A DNA stretch of 64,000 nt from DASXAI01 sp963728985 (lineage in GTDB: Bacteria > Actinomycetota > Acidimicrobiia > Acidimicrobiales > Ilumatobacteraceae): contig CAVSME010000007.1 of the NCBI GenBank assembly GCA_963728985.1, positions 186,001 through 250,000 of the forward strand, read 5' to 3'. Shown piece by piece: positions 15,546 through 27,705 of the stretch (position 1 is its first letter; each line of letters opens with the position of its first letter). The translations under genes and the position numbers were made by a program. A model generated the notes under the pieces. That model worked only from the letters and a program-made list of their open reading frames with translations, was not told the origin of the DNA and searched no databases.

Positions 15546-16454
15546 GGGCTCCTCCAACGAGATCGGACACACGGGCGACGTGGTGGCGGCGGCACCACTG
15601 CTGCAGGTCGGCCAGCACTCGGGCGACGGCCCGGCGGTCGGCGAACGTGGCCGTGCCCACTTCCACGGCCGACGCTCCCGCCAGCAGCAGCTCGACGGCG
15701 CTGACCGCGTCGGTCACCCCGCCGACTCCCACGATGGGCAGCGCCGGCGACGCGGCGTGGACGTCGTGCACGGCGCGCACGGCGACCGGGTGGATGGCCG
15801 CGCCCGACAGACCACCGGCACGGGCACCGAGCACCGGCCGCCGGCGCTCGACGTCGATCACCATCGCCGGCAGCGTGTTGACGAGGGTGACGGCCTCGGC
15901 GCCCGCGCCGGCGGCGGCCGCCGCGATCTGGGGGAGGTCGGCCACCGCCGCGGTCAGCTTGGCCCAGCGCGGCCGCCGACAGCCCGACGCGGCGGCGACG
16001 GCGTCATGGGTGGCGTCGGCCGACTGGGCGAACATCCCCTTGCCCTCGAGGTTGGGGCACGACAGGTTCACCTCCACGGCCACGACCGGCGCATCGGCGA
16101 GGAGCGCGGCCGCTTCGGCGTAGTCGTCGACGGTGCGGCCCCAGATCGACGCCACGACACGAGCACCGGTGGCCACCAGCGCCGGCAGATCGTCGGCCAG
16201 CCACGCCGCCACACCCGGACCCTGCAGCCCGACGGCGTTGACCATCCCGGCGGGCACGGCGTGCAGGCGCGGCGGGGCGTTCCCGGACCAGGCGTACGGC
16301 GCCAGCGACTTGGTCACCACGGCGCCGATCGCCGCGAGGTCGAGGGCGTCGCCCAGCTCGGCGCCATGGCCGGCGGTGCCCGACGCCGTCAGCACCGGGT
16401 TGGGGAGGACGACGGAGCCGACGGTCGTCGTCAGATCGACGGCCGCCGGCCTCC

Positions 16455-16458
<4 letters not shown>
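15532..16458 (-). CDS. pyrD: Dihydroorotate dehydrogenase, class 1B-type catalytic subunit
   Basis: Oxidises dihydroorotate to orotate with FMN. The 308-residue protein has VVLPNPVLTASGTAG, GMVNAVGLQGPGV, the catalytic-cysteine loop VNLSCPNLEGKGMF, and the FMN phosphate site VGVGGVTDA. Cysteine, not serine, as active-site base and the N-terminal pattern place it in class 1B, whose partner PyrK passes electrons to NAD. No pyrK is adjacent or elsewhere in the window. ATG 16458 overlaps the carB stop (ATGA). Confidence 0.93.
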
Positions 16459-19723
<3,265 letters not shown>

Positions 19724-19724
<1 letters not shown>

Positions 19725-20800
19725 CAGCGGCCGCGCTCCATCAGCAACCGGAACTCCTCGAACAGGTAGCGGGCGTCATGGGGGCCGGGTCCGGCCTCGG
19801 GGTGGTACTGCACGCTGAAGGCGGGCGCGTCCAGCACCCGCAGCCCCTCGCACACCCCGTCGTTCAGGTTGACGTGGGTGACCTCGGCCCGGCCGGCCAG
19901 GCTGTCGGCGGCCACGGCGAAGTTGTGGTTCTGGCTGGTGATCTCCACCTGGCCGGTGGCCAGGCGGCGCACCGGGTGGTTGCCGCCGTGGTGGCCGAAG
20001 GGCAGCTTCACCGTCTCGGCGCCGAGGGCCCGGGCCAGCAGCTGGTGGCCGAGGCAGATGCCGAACACGGGCACGCCCGAGCCGAGCAGGTCGCCGATGG
20101 CGGCGCTGGCGTAGGGCACCATGGCCGGGTCGCCGGGCCCGTTGGCCAGGAAGACGCCGTCAGGCTGGCGGGCCAGCACGTCGGCCGCCGGGGTGGCCGC
20201 CGGCACCACCTCGACGGTGGCGATGGCGCCGAGGTGGCGCAGCATCGTGGCCTTGATGCCGAAGTCGTAGGCCACCACGCGGAACGGGCCGGTGCCGACG
20301 GTGTACGGCTCGGGCGTCGACACGAGGGCCACGAGATCGACGCCGTCGGTGCCGGGCTCGGCGATGGCGGCCGCCTTCAACGTGGTCTCATCGGCCGGGC
20401 CGAACGCCCCGGGCATGGCGCCGGCGTCGCGCAGGTGGCGCGTGAGGCGGCGGGTGTCCACACCGGCGATGCCGGCCAGGCCGTGGCGGCGCAGGAAGGT
20501 GTCGAGGTCGCCGTCGCTGCGCCAGCTGCTGCGGCGGCGGGCGAGGTCGCGGATCACGACCCCGCGGCAGAACGGGCGCCGCGCCTCGTCGTCGGCGGCG
20601 GCCACGCCGTAGTTGCCGATGTGCGGGTACGTGAACGTGATGATCTGACCGGCGTACGACGGGTCGGTGATGACCTCCTGGTAGCCGGACAGGACGGTGT
20701 TGAACACGACCTCGCCCGACGACACCGCCACCTCGGCGCCGATGGCCTCACCCTCGAACGTGGTGCCGTCGGCCAGCACCAGAAGCGCTTCACGTATCAC
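19724..20800 (-). CDS. carA: Carbamoyl-phosphate synthase small subunit
   Basis: The glutaminase subunit, 358 residues. The N-terminal domain begins REALLVLADGTTFEGEAIG and includes FNTVLSGYQEVITDPSYAGQ. The class I glutamine amidotransferase domain has FGICLGHQLLARALG (nucleophile Cys) and the His-x-Pro-Glu of VQYHPEAGPGPHD. GTG 20800 is preferred for family fit and an AGG-type ribosome site; TTG 20815 is possible. An 88-nt gap separates it from pyrC, the only sizeable gap in the operon. Confidence 0.96.
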
Positions 20801-20888
20801 GGTGAGCCTGCCCAAGACCCGCCGAGGGAAGCGCCAGCCACGAGGCGGAGCCGAGCGGAGGCGTAGACGAGCGAGGCCAAAGACACGT

Positions 20889-22160
20889 TCACCGGCTGGC
20901 CTCCCCGTCGACGACCACCGGTTCGCCCCGCAGGAGCGTGTGGCGCACCCGACCGGTCAGCTTGCGCCCGGCGTAGGGCGTGTTGCGGGCCCGGCTGGCC
21001 AGCTTGGCCGGCTCGACCACCCAGGTCGCCGCCGGGTCGATCACGCACAGGTTGGCCTCGCGCCCGGGCTCGATCGGTCCCCCGTGACGATCGTCGACGC
21101 CGGCGATGGCCGCCGGTTGCCACGACAGCAGCGCCAGGAGCACCTCGATGGGCAGGTCCAGCTCGGTGAGGGCGAGGGCCAGCGCCGTCTCCAGGCCGAG
21201 CATGCCCGGCGGGGCCTGGTCGAAGGGACGCTCCTTGAGGTGCGGGGCGTGGGGCGCGTGGTCGGTGGCGATGGCGTCGAGGGTGCCGTCGGCCAGGCCC
21301 GCCTTCACGGCGGCGACGTCGGCGCCCGTGCGCAGCGGGGGGTTCACCTTGAACACGGGGTCGTAGGAGGCGCAGCACTCGTCGGTGAGGGTGAAGTGGT
21401 GGGGCGTCGCCTCGGCGGTGACGGGCAGCCCTTCGGCGCGGGCGGCGCGCACCATGGCCACGCTGCCTGCCGTCGACAGGTGCTGGAAGTGCACCCGGGC
21501 GCCGGTGAGGCGGGCCAGCGCGATGTCGCGGATGACCATCAGCTCCTCGGCCTCGGCCGGCTGGCCGGGGATCCCGAGGCGGCTCGACCACTCGCCCTCG
21601 TGCATGTGGCCGCCGCCGGCCAGCGCGGCGTCCTCGCAGTGCTGCGCCAGCGTCACGCCGAGGCCGCCGCCGTACTCGAGGGCGCGGCGCATGAGGCGGG
21701 CGTCCTGCACGCCGGTGCCGTCGTCGGTGAACAGGCGCACGCCGAGGGCGGCCATCTCGGCCATCGGCGCCAGCCGCTCGCCGGCGCGGCCGATGGTGAT
21801 GGCGCCGGCCACCTCCACGTCGCACAGCGCCACCCGCCCGAGTGCCTGGACCTCGCGCACGACGGCGGCGTCGTCGATGGCGGGCTCGGTGTTGGGCATG
21901 GCCACGACCGCGGTGAAGCCGCCGAGGGCGGCGGCGCGCGAGCCGGTCTCCACGGTCTCGGCCTCCTCCCGCCCCGGCTGCCGCAGGTGGGTGTGGAGGT
22001 CGATCAGGCCGGGCGCCACGACGCAGCCGCCGGCGTCCAACTCGGCGTCACCCTGCAGATCGACGCCCACGGCCACCACCCGGCCGTCGTCGATCACCAC
22101 ATCGGCCCGACGGCGCCCGGTGGCGTCGACCACGTCGCCACCACGGATCACCAGCGTCAC
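20889..22160 (-). CDS. pyrC: Dihydroorotase
   Basis: Zinc amidohydrolase closing carbamoyl-aspartate to dihydroorotate. The 423-residue class I enzyme has the HTHLRQPG metal motif (56-63), later histidines in AQHCED and TPHHFTL, and the catalytic aspartate in ATDHAPHAP. GTG 22160 overlaps the pyrB stop (GTGA). All metal ligands appear intact, so it should be active rather than a pseudo-dihydroorotase. Confidence 0.97.
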   Translation of the reverse strand: MTLVIRGGDVVDATGRRRADVVIDDGRVVAVGVDLQGDAELDAGGCVVAPGLIDLHTHLRQPGREEAETVETGSRAAALGGFTAVVAMPNTEPAIDDAAVVREVQALGRVALCDVEVAGAITIGRAGERLAPMAEMAALGVRLFTDDGTGVQDARLMRRALEYGGGLGVTLAQHCEDAALAGGGHMHEGEWSSRLGIPGQPAEAEELMVIRDIALARLTGARVHFQHLSTAGSVAMVRAARAEGLPVTAEATPHHFTLTDECCASYDPVFKVNPPLRTGADVAAVKAGLADGTLDAIATDHAPHAPHLKERPFDQAPPGMLGLETALALALTELDLPIEVLLALLSWQPAAIAGVDDRHGGPIEPGREANLCVIDPAATWVVEPAKLASRARNTPYAGRKLTGRVRHTLLRGEPVVVDGEASR

Positions 22161-23098
22161 TCGGCACCTCCGCCGGCTACGGGACCGCCCGACCCGAGCA
22201 GCTGGAACAGCACCGCCATGCGCACGGCCACGCCGTTGGTGACCTGCTTGGCCACGACCGACCGGGGCAGCTCCGCCACCTCCGGGGCGATCTCCACGCC
22301 GCGGTTCATCGGCCCCGGGTGCATCACCAGGGCGTGGGTCGGGAGCCGGGCGGCCCGCTCGGGGCTCAGGCCGTAGGAACCGGCGTACTCCCGCAGCGAT
22401 GGCACCAGCGCCTGCTCCTGGCGCTCGAGCTGCATGCGCAGCAGGTAGCAGACGTCGAGCTTGGGCACGACGTCATCGAGGTCGCCCGACACGTCGACGT
22501 CCCAGCCGGCCAGGCTGGGAGGCAGCAACGTGGGCGGCGCCACCAGCGTGACCCGGGCGCCCAGCGCGGTGAGGGCGAGGACGTTGGAGCGGGCGACCCG
22601 GCTGTGCTTCACGTCGCCGACGATCCCGACGTGGAGGCCGTCGAACGACCGGCCCAGCTCGGTGCGGATCGTGTAGCAGTCGAGCAGCGCCTGGGTGGGG
22701 TGCTCGTGCCAGCCGTCGCCGGCGTTGACGACGCTGACGTCCACCCACTGGGTCAGCTGCCAGGGCACCCCGGCCGAGCCGTGGCGCACCACGATGGCGT
22801 CGACGCCCATGGCGCAGATCGTCTCGACCGTGTCGCGCAGGCTCTCGCCCTTGTTGGCGCTCGACGTACCCACCGAGAAGGTCATCGTGTCGGCCGACAG
22901 CCGCTTGGCCGCCGTCTCGAACGACAAGCGGGTGCGGGTGGAGTCCTCGTAGAAGAGGCTCACCACGGTGCGGCCCCGCAGGGCGGGCACCTTGGGCATG
23001 GGCCGGGCGCAGATCTCGGCCATGTGGTCGGTGAGGTCGAGCAGGCCGGTGATGCCCGCCGGCCCCAGTTCGGCGATCGAGCGCAGGTGCTCGGTCAT
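22157..23098 (-). CDS. pyrB: Aspartate carbamoyltransferase catalytic subunit
   Basis: First committed step of pyrimidine synthesis. The 313-residue protein has the carbamoyl-phosphate loop SLFYEDSTRTRLSFE (47-61), HEHPTQALLD, GDVKHSRVARS and HPGPMNRGVE. The ATG overlaps the pyrR stop (ATGA). No pyrI regulatory subunit is present, as usual for pyrR-linked operons. Confidence 0.98.
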   Translation of the reverse strand: MTEHLRSIAELGPAGITGLLDLTDHMAEICARPMPKVPALRGRTVVSLFYEDSTRTRLSFETAAKRLSADTMTFSVGTSSANKGESLRDTVETICAMGVDAIVVRHGSAGVPWQLTQWVDVSVVNAGDGWHEHPTQALLDCYTIRTELGRSFDGLHVGIVGDVKHSRVARSNVLALTALGARVTLVAPPTLLPPSLAGWDVDVSGDLDDVVPKLDVCYLLRMQLERQEQALVPSLREYAGSYGLSPERAARLPTHALVMHPGPMNRGVEIAPEVAELPRSVVAKQVTNGVAVRMAVLFQLLGSGGPVAGGGAE

Positions 23099-23667
23099 GG
23101 CGTCTCCTCGGCCAGGATCGAGACGCCGTCGGGCGTGGCCTCGACCTCCTCGTCGCGGCGGGTCGGGAGGTTCTTGCCCACGAAGTCGGGGCGGATGGGC
23201 AGCTCCCGGTGGCCGCGGTCGATGAGCACGGCCAGCTGCACGGCCCGGGGCCGGCCGTGGTCGGCCAGCGCGTCGAGGGCCGCCCGCACCGTGCGGCCGG
23301 TGTAGAGCACGTCGTCGACCAGGACGACGGTGCACCCCGTCAGCAGGCGCGGCACCCGGGTGACGGCGCCGGGCACGACCGGGCGCAGGCCGATGTCGTC
23401 GCGGTAGAGCGAGACGTCGATGGCCCCGCACGGCACGGCCACCCCGGGCTCGATGCCGGCGATGATCTCGCCCAGGCGATCGGCCAGCCACACCCCGCCC
23501 CGCTGGAGGCCGATGATGACCACCCCGTTCAGGCCCCGGTTGCGCTCGACGATCTCGTGGGCGATGCGGGTGAGGGCCCGGCGGACGTCGTCGGCCGTCA
23601 TGACCAGGGTCCGAGCGCGAACAGCGCCCCCGACCGGGGGCGCGGCGCGAGAGTCTGCAGCGGGCAC
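23095..23667 (-). CDS. pyrR: Bifunctional pyr operon regulator / uracil phosphoribosyltransferase
   Basis: A 190-residue PyrR. The PRPP-binding loop VVLVDDVLYTGRT (114-126) and the IGLQRGGVWLADRL region are intact. PyrR binds a hairpin in pyr mRNA when UMP is high and can convert uracil to UMP. GTG 23667 is chosen because AGGAG lies 6 nt upstream and the expected RNA target lies just before that. It leads pyrB-pyrC-carA-carB-pyrD-pyrF. Confidence 0.96.
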   Translation of the reverse strand: MPAADSRAAPPVGGAVRARTLVMTADDVRRALTRIAHEIVERNRGLNGVVIIGLQRGGVWLADRLGEIIAGIEPGVAVPCGAIDVSLYRDDIGLRPVVPGAVTRVPRLLTGCTVVLVDDVLYTGRTVRAALDALADHGRPRAVQLAVLIDRGHRELPIRPDFVGKNLPTRRDEEVEATPDGVSILAEETP

Positions 23668-23682
23668 GTCGTCTCCTGCCGT

Positions 23683-23702
23683 GCGGGCCTCACGGGACCC
23701 GC
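23683..23702 (-). promoter_or_regulatory. PyrR-binding RNA hairpin
   Basis: The minus-strand RNA here is a 5-bp GC stem closing on GUCCCGUGAGGC (23698-23687), which fits the PyrR-binding consensus GUCCnGnGAGGC. It ends a few bases before the AGGAG of pyrR. With no room for a terminator, translational repression at the ribosome site, as described for mycobacterial pyrR, is the likely mode. Confidence 0.72.
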
Positions 23703-23718
23703 TTCACGGTCGGAGATC

Positions 23719-23724
23719 ACCGTA
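23719..23724 (-). promoter_or_regulatory. -10 box of the pyr operon
   Basis: TACGGT on the minus strand. Transcription would start near 23711, giving a leader of about 45 nt that contains the whole PyrR hairpin and Shine-Dalgarno. Confidence 0.5.
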
Positions 23725-23749
23725 GCCGACCTCCCCCGCTCGGCTTCGG

Positions 23750-23755
23750 TATGGT
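23750..23755 (+). promoter_or_regulatory. -10 box of the ParA-like gene (leaderless)
   Basis: TATGGT, 8 nt before GTG 23764, divergent from the pyr promoter. Confidence 0.5.
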
Positions 23756-23763
23756 GCCCGACC

Positions 23764-24360
23764 GTGATCGTCGTTGTGGCTGCGCTCAAGGGAGGCGTCG
23801 GCAAGACGACCTCGGCCGTGTACCTGGCAGCGGTGGCATCGGCCAACCGCCGGTCGGTCACCATCGTCGATGCGGACCCGCAGGCCAGCTCGGCCGAGTG
23901 GCTCGAGAGCGCGGGCGACGAGCGGCTCCAGAAGGTCGGGATCGTCGAGGCCCCGACCGATCGGCTGCTGCTCAAGGCCCTCGGGCGGGTGGACGACGAC
24001 GACATCGCCATCGTCGACACCCCGCCCGGACAGGAGCGCCTCCTGGCCAAGGCCATGGAGCGGGCGTCCGCGGTGGTCGTGCCCACCCGCGTCGGCGGGG
24101 TGGAGACGCCTCGGGTCAACGCCGTGCTCGACCTCGTGCCTGCCGATCTGCCCACCGGCCTGGTGATCGCGTCGGCCCGCACCTACACCCGCGACTACCA
24201 GGACGCGCTGGTGGCGTGGTCGGAGTCCGGGGTGCCGGTGTGGGGCACGATCCCCGAGCGGGTGGCCATCGCCTCGGGGCCGGCGGACTGGCTCTCGGCC
24301 GAAGGCGTCGAGGCCTACCGCAACGTCTGGCGCCGCCTCCAACGCGCCGTCCGCGCGTAA
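23764..24360 (+). CDS. ParA-family ATPase, orphan
   Basis: A 198-residue ParA/MinD-type ATPase. The deviant Walker A KGGVGKTT occupies residues 9-16, followed by VDADPQASS (Walker A') and IVDTPPGQE (Walker B). It lacks an N-terminal DNA-binding extension. No parB or partition site is visible next to it, so it is probably not the chromosome partition ATPase; short orphan ParA proteins position other cargo. Start GTG 23764 fits a leaderless promoter. It lies between pyrR and nusB, where many actinobacteria have no such gene. Confidence 0.85.
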   Translation: MIVVVAALKGGVGKTTSAVYLAAVASANRRSVTIVDADPQASSAEWLESAGDERLQKVGIVEAPTDRLLLKALGRVDDDDIAIVDTPPGQERLLAKAMERASAVVVPTRVGGVETPRVNAVLDLVPADLPTGLVIASARTYTRDYQDALVAWSESGVPVWGTIPERVAIASGPADWLSAEGVEAYRNVWRRLQRAVRA

Positions 24361-24367
24361 ACAATCC

Positions 24368-24427
24368 GAACTGATGCACGAGTCAGTCATCTGACCTGCG
24401 GTTTTGTCGCGCAAATCGCGTCAGTTC
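24368..24427. repeat. ACTGACGCG-type repeat, diverged copy
   Basis: Flanked by GAACTGATGC (24368-24377) and GCGTCAGTTC (24418-24427), inverted with one G-U mismatch. On the minus strand it reads ACTGACGCGATTT...GCATCAGTTC, like the copies at 39568 and 44397. It fills the space between convergent genes and supplies the TGA stop of the GNAT gene. Confidence 0.55.
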
Positions 24428-24873
24428 GATCCAGGGTGACGGAGGGTGAGGTTGGCGGCGGTGGCGACGGCGACCGAGGCCGGGTTGGCGGGGTCGACCT
24501 CGGCCGTCAGCTCGGGCCCACCAGCCTCCCGCAGGCGCTCGGCGAAGAGCCGCACCGCTCGCGTGGCCAGGCCCTGACCGCGGGCGGCAGGGAGCAGCCA
24601 CCACCCGATCTGCGGCGGTCGCGTCACGAACACCGCGCCCACCTCGCCCAGCACCACACCGGGTTCACCGACGCGGGCGACGACCAGATCGAGGGCCAGG
24701 CCGCGCCGGCGCCGCTCTTCCCACCCGGCGATCCACCTCAGCGCGGCGGCGGGCGTGCGATCGGCGGGCACCGCCGTCCACCGTTCGATCTCGGGGTCGG
24801 CCCACGCCGCGGCCAGGGCGCCGGCGTCGGCCGCCGCCCACGGGCGCAGGACGATCTCGCCGTCAGTCCACAC
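24421..24873 (-). CDS. GNAT family N-acetyltransferase
   Basis: A 150-residue acetyltransferase. It has an N-terminal VLRPWAAADAGALAAAW, a central beta strand IGWWLLPAARGQGLATRAVRL giving the acetyl-CoA motif (R-G-Q-G-L-A), and NPASVAVATAANLTLR near the end. Substrate unknown; the pattern resembles RimJ/RimL-like enzymes. GTG 24873 overlaps the nusB end by 11 nt, so it may be co-transcribed with nusB. Its stop codon lies in a repeat. Confidence 0.8.
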   Translation of the reverse strand: MWTDGEIVLRPWAAADAGALAAAWADPEIERWTAVPADRTPAAALRWIAGWEERRRRGLALDLVVARVGEPGVVLGEVGAVFVTRPPQIGWWLLPAARGQGLATRAVRLFAERLREAGGPELTAEVDPANPASVAVATAANLTLRHPGSN

Positions 24874-25270
24874 GCACTTTCTTGGCGATCGCCGCCAGCA
24901 TCCCGTTCACGAAGCGCCCCGAGTCGTCGGTCGAGAACCGCTTGGCCAGTTCCACCGCCTCGTCGATCACGACGGCGGTAGGGACGTCGGGCCGGTCGAG
25001 CAGCTCGTAGGTGGCGATGCGCAGCACGGTGCGGTCGATGACCGGCATGCGCTCGAGCGTCCAGCCCCGGGCGTGGTCGGTGAGCAGCGCGTCGATCTCG
25101 GGGCGGCGGTCCTCGACCCCCTCGACGAGCAGTGAGGCCAGCGGGTCAGGGGCGACCGGCAGCCCGGCCACGACGGCACGGGGCTCGCCGCCCTTTGCGT
25201 CGGCTTCGTACAGCAGCAGCAGCGCCCGCTCACGCGCTTCGGAGCGGCGGTCCTCGCGGGGCGTGCTCAC
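24863..25270 (-). CDS. nusB: Transcription antitermination factor NusB
   Basis: A 135-residue all-helical protein acting with NusE (S10) in rRNA antitermination. It has ARERALLLLYEADAKGGEP at the start, ERMPVIDRTVLRIATYELL in the core, and VVIDEAVELAKRFSTDDSGRFVNGMLAAIA at the end, all diagnostic. GTG 25270 overlaps the efp stop (GTGA). efp-nusB is the usual pairing. Confidence 0.96.
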   Translation of the reverse strand: MSTPREDRRSEARERALLLLYEADAKGGEPRAVVAGLPVAPDPLASLLVEGVEDRRPEIDALLTDHARGWTLERMPVIDRTVLRIATYELLDRPDVPTAVVIDEAVELAKRFSTDDSGRFVNGMLAAIAKKVRVD

Positions 25271-25830
25271 ACCCGGGTCATGTACTCGCCGGTGCGGGTG
25301 TCGACGCGGACCCGCTCACCGATGTTGACGAACAAGGGGACCTGGATGACCTTGCCGGTCTCCAGCGTGGCCGGCTTGCGCGCACCGGACACGCGGTCGC
25401 CCTGTATGCCGGGCTCGGTCTCGGCGATGGTGAGCTCGACCGACGCCGGGATCTCCACGCTCACGATGTCGCCGTCGTGCATGGCGAGGTTGGCGGTGGC
25501 CTGCGGCACCAGGTACTGCGCCGCTTCGCCGAGCGCGGAGGGAGGCACGTTCAGCTGGTCGTAGGTGACGGTGTCCATGAACACGTAGTCGTCGCCGTCG
25601 GCGTACAGGAACTGCATGTCGCGCTTGTCCAAGATGGCCTGCTCGACGCGCTCGGCGGCGCGGAACGTGCGATCGATCACCGCGCCGGTGCGGGCATTGC
25701 GCAGGGTGGTGCGCACGAAGGCGCCGCCCTTGCCCGGCTTCACGTGCTGGAACTCGACGACGGTGAACAGGCCGTTGTCGAGCCGGAGGGTCATCCCGTT
25801 CTTCAGGTCGTTGGTGCTGATGGCAGGCAT
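25267..25830 (-). CDS. efp: Elongation factor P
   Basis: A 187-residue EF-P that rescues ribosomes stalled at polyproline. The three beta-barrel domains are complete; the tip loop is HVKPGKGGAFVR (about residues 29-40), with the conserved Lys that contacts the tRNA acceptor end. The C-terminus VFVNIGERVRVDTRTGEYMTRV fits the OB domain III. ATG 25830 lies 28 nt inside the upstream peptidase gene. Confidence 0.97.
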   Translation of the reverse strand: MPAISTNDLKNGMTLRLDNGLFTVVEFQHVKPGKGGAFVRTTLRNARTGAVIDRTFRAAERVEQAILDKRDMQFLYADGDDYVFMDTVTYDQLNVPPSALGEAAQYLVPQATANLAMHDGDIVSVEIPASVELTIAETEPGIQGDRVSGARKPATLETGKVIQVPLFVNIGERVRVDTRTGEYMTRV

Positions 25831-26921
25831 GCGAGGTCCTTGGGCGTCTTCGTGAGCGGGCGGCAGCCATCGCTGGTGACGAGCACGGTGTCTTCCACGC
25901 GGGCGCCGCCGAGCGCACCACGGTACACGCCGGGCTCCACGGTCACGACGGCGCCGGCGACGATGCGGTCGGTCGACGTGGCGTTCACCCAGGGAGCCTC
26001 GTGGATGAGGAGCCCGACCCCGTGACCGGTCCCATGGGTGAACTCCTCCCCCCAACCGGCGGCGGTGATGTGGCGCCGGCAGGCGGCATCGACGTCACGG
26101 GCGTCGACGCCGGGTCCGACGGCGGCGACGCCGAGAGCCTGCGCCTCGGTGACGAGGGCCAGCAGCTCGGCCCGCTCGGCCGACAGCTCTCCCAGGGACA
26201 CGGTGCGGGTCATGTCCGAGTGGTAGCCGTCGACCAGCGCGCCGAAGTCGAGCACGAGGAGATCGCCCTCGCGGATGCGGCGCTCGTCGGGACGATGATG
26301 GGGGAAGCCGGCGTTGGGGCCGGCGGCGACGATCGTCTCGAAGCTCGGGCCCTGGGCCCCGAGGCGGCGCATCTCGGTGTCGAGGGCGAGACCGAAGGCG
26401 GTCTCGGTGGGCTCGTCGGCCAGCAGCGCGAGCGTGGTGTCGAGTGCGGCCGACGCGATGTCGGCGGCCGCCTCGATGCGGGCCACCTCGCCCGGGTCCT
26501 TCACCAACCGGGGTCCCTCGACCAGCCCCGTGGTGGCCACCAGCTCGGCACCGGGGAACGACTCGGTGTACCCCCGCTGGGCCGACCAGCTCACGTGCTC
26601 GGCCTCGAGGCCCAGGCGGTGCACGGCGCCGATGGCGGCGGCCAGGAGGTCCTGCTGGGCGGCGAGGCTGCGGCCGACGAGCACCCGGCCGTCGACGCCC
26701 GCCGCCGCCAGCTCGATCGCCGCCTGGTCGCCGTAGCGACCGTCGGTCACCAGCACCAGCTCGTCGGGCAGCACCACGACCCGCGCCGCCGAGCCGGTGA
26801 ACCCCGTCAGCCAGCGCACGTTGGTGAGGCTCGTGACCAGGAGCGCCTCGCAACCGGCGCCGGCCAGGACCGCTCGCACCTCGGGGGCCCGCGCCGCCAC
26901 GTCCATCGGGGGGAGCTCCAC
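25803..26921 (-). CDS. pepQ: Xaa-Pro aminopeptidase / M24B metallopeptidase
   Basis: A 372-residue peptidase cleaving X-Pro bonds. The N-terminal creatinase-like domain (EALLVTSLTNVRWLTGFTG) precedes a pita-bread catalytic domain with the metal ligands LVLDFGALVDGYHSDMTRT (two Asp), GTGHGVGLLIHE (His), VTVEPGVY and ARVEDTVLV (two Glu). Start GTG 26921 is supported by a TATCGT -10 box 6 nt upstream. It precedes efp, as in many actinobacteria. PepP and PepQ cannot be separated with certainty. Confidence 0.92.
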   Translation of the reverse strand: MELPPMDVAARAPEVRAVLAGAGCEALLVTSLTNVRWLTGFTGSAARVVVLPDELVLVTDGRYGDQAAIELAAAGVDGRVLVGRSLAAQQDLLAAAIGAVHRLGLEAEHVSWSAQRGYTESFPGAELVATTGLVEGPRLVKDPGEVARIEAAADIASAALDTTLALLADEPTETAFGLALDTEMRRLGAQGPSFETIVAAGPNAGFPHHRPDERRIREGDLLVLDFGALVDGYHSDMTRTVSLGELSAERAELLALVTEAQALGVAAVGPGVDARDVDAACRRHITAAGWGEEFTHGTGHGVGLLIHEAPWVNATSTDRIVAGAVVTVEPGVYRGALGGARVEDTVLVTSDGCRPLTKTPKDLACLPSAPTT

Positions 26922-26927
26922 GCCACG

Positions 26928-26933
26928 ACGATA
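26928..26933 (-). promoter_or_regulatory. -10 box of pepQ-efp-nusB (leaderless)
   Basis: TATCGT on the minus strand, 6 nt before GTG 26921. Confidence 0.5.
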
Positions 26934-26958
26934 CTGCCGGGCTGCCGGTCCTGATCCG

Positions 26959-27705
26959 GTGAGAAGTGGCTATCGTCGGACGATCGCCGCCACGCTCGCT
27001 CCCGAGGGCCTGACGACCGTCGAGCCCGCACTCGCCCCGGCCCGGCGCCGCCTTCGGCTCGGGCGCTGGGGTCGCTGGACCCGAAATGCGCTGCTGGGGT
27101 TCGTCGCCTTCATGATCGTGGGCAACGGCATCATCCTCGCCGTCTCGTTCGCCCTGGCCCGGATCTCGCCACCGGAGCAACCGGCGACGGCGATCCCCGG
27201 AGTCGGGCACCTCGCCGTCGTCGACTCGAAGGTGTGGCGCGGTGCGGCCCCGTCGTCGGTCGAGGCGTACCAGGCGCTGACCGCGGCCGGGGTGACCACG
27301 CTGGTCGACCTCCGGGCCGAGCCCGCCGATCCCGATGCCGATGGCCCGCTCGAGGCGCTCGGCTTCGAGGTGGTGCACCTGCCGGTACGCGACGGCCAGC
27401 CGCCGAGCGAGGCGCAGATCGCCGAGTTCCTGCAGGTGGTGCGGGACAGCAAGGGACTGGTGCTGCTGCACTGCGGCGCCGGGGTGGGGCGCACCGGGAC
27501 CATGGCCGCCGCCTACCTCGTGGCCACCGGTCAGGCCACCGGCGTCGACGCCACGATCGCGAACCTGGCCGTCGGGCCGCCGTCTTTGGAGCAGATCGCG
27601 TTCAGCCTCGGTCTGTCGGGCACGGACGCCGACCGGCCCCCGCTGCCCATCGTGGCCGTCAGCCGGGTCCTCGACGCGCCCAGGCGGTTCTTCACCCAGT
27701 TGTGA
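26959..27705 (+). CDS. Membrane-anchored dual-specificity / tyrosine phosphatase-like protein
   Basis: About 248 residues: a basic N-terminus, one transmembrane helix (about 47-67, LLGFVAFMIVGNGIILAVSF), then a cysteine phosphatase domain facing outside. The P-loop HCGAGVGRTG (about 171-180) fits the HCX5R signature, with a preceding general-acid candidate in PVRDGQPP. Similar proteins dephosphorylate proteins or phosphoinositides. The start is unclear; GTG 26959 is the nearest usable codon, since a long stretch after it has none. It lies inverted between pepQ and aroQ and overlaps aroQ by 14 nt. Confidence 0.78.
   Translation: MRSGYRRTIAATLAPEGLTTVEPALAPARRRLRLGRWGRWTRNALLGFVAFMIVGNGIILAVSFALARISPPEQPATAIPGVGHLAVVDSKVWRGAAPSSVEAYQALTAAGVTTLVDLRAEPADPDADGPLEALGFEVVHLPVRDGQPPSEAQIAEFLQVVRDSKGLVLLHCGAGVGRTGTMAAAYLVATGQATGVDATIANLAVGPPSLEQIAFSLGLSGTDADRPPLPIVAVSRVLDAPRRFFTQL

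Noticed and set aside
23764..24360. Chromosome or plasmid partition locus
   Set aside because: No parB, no parS-like palindromes and no origin features nearby.
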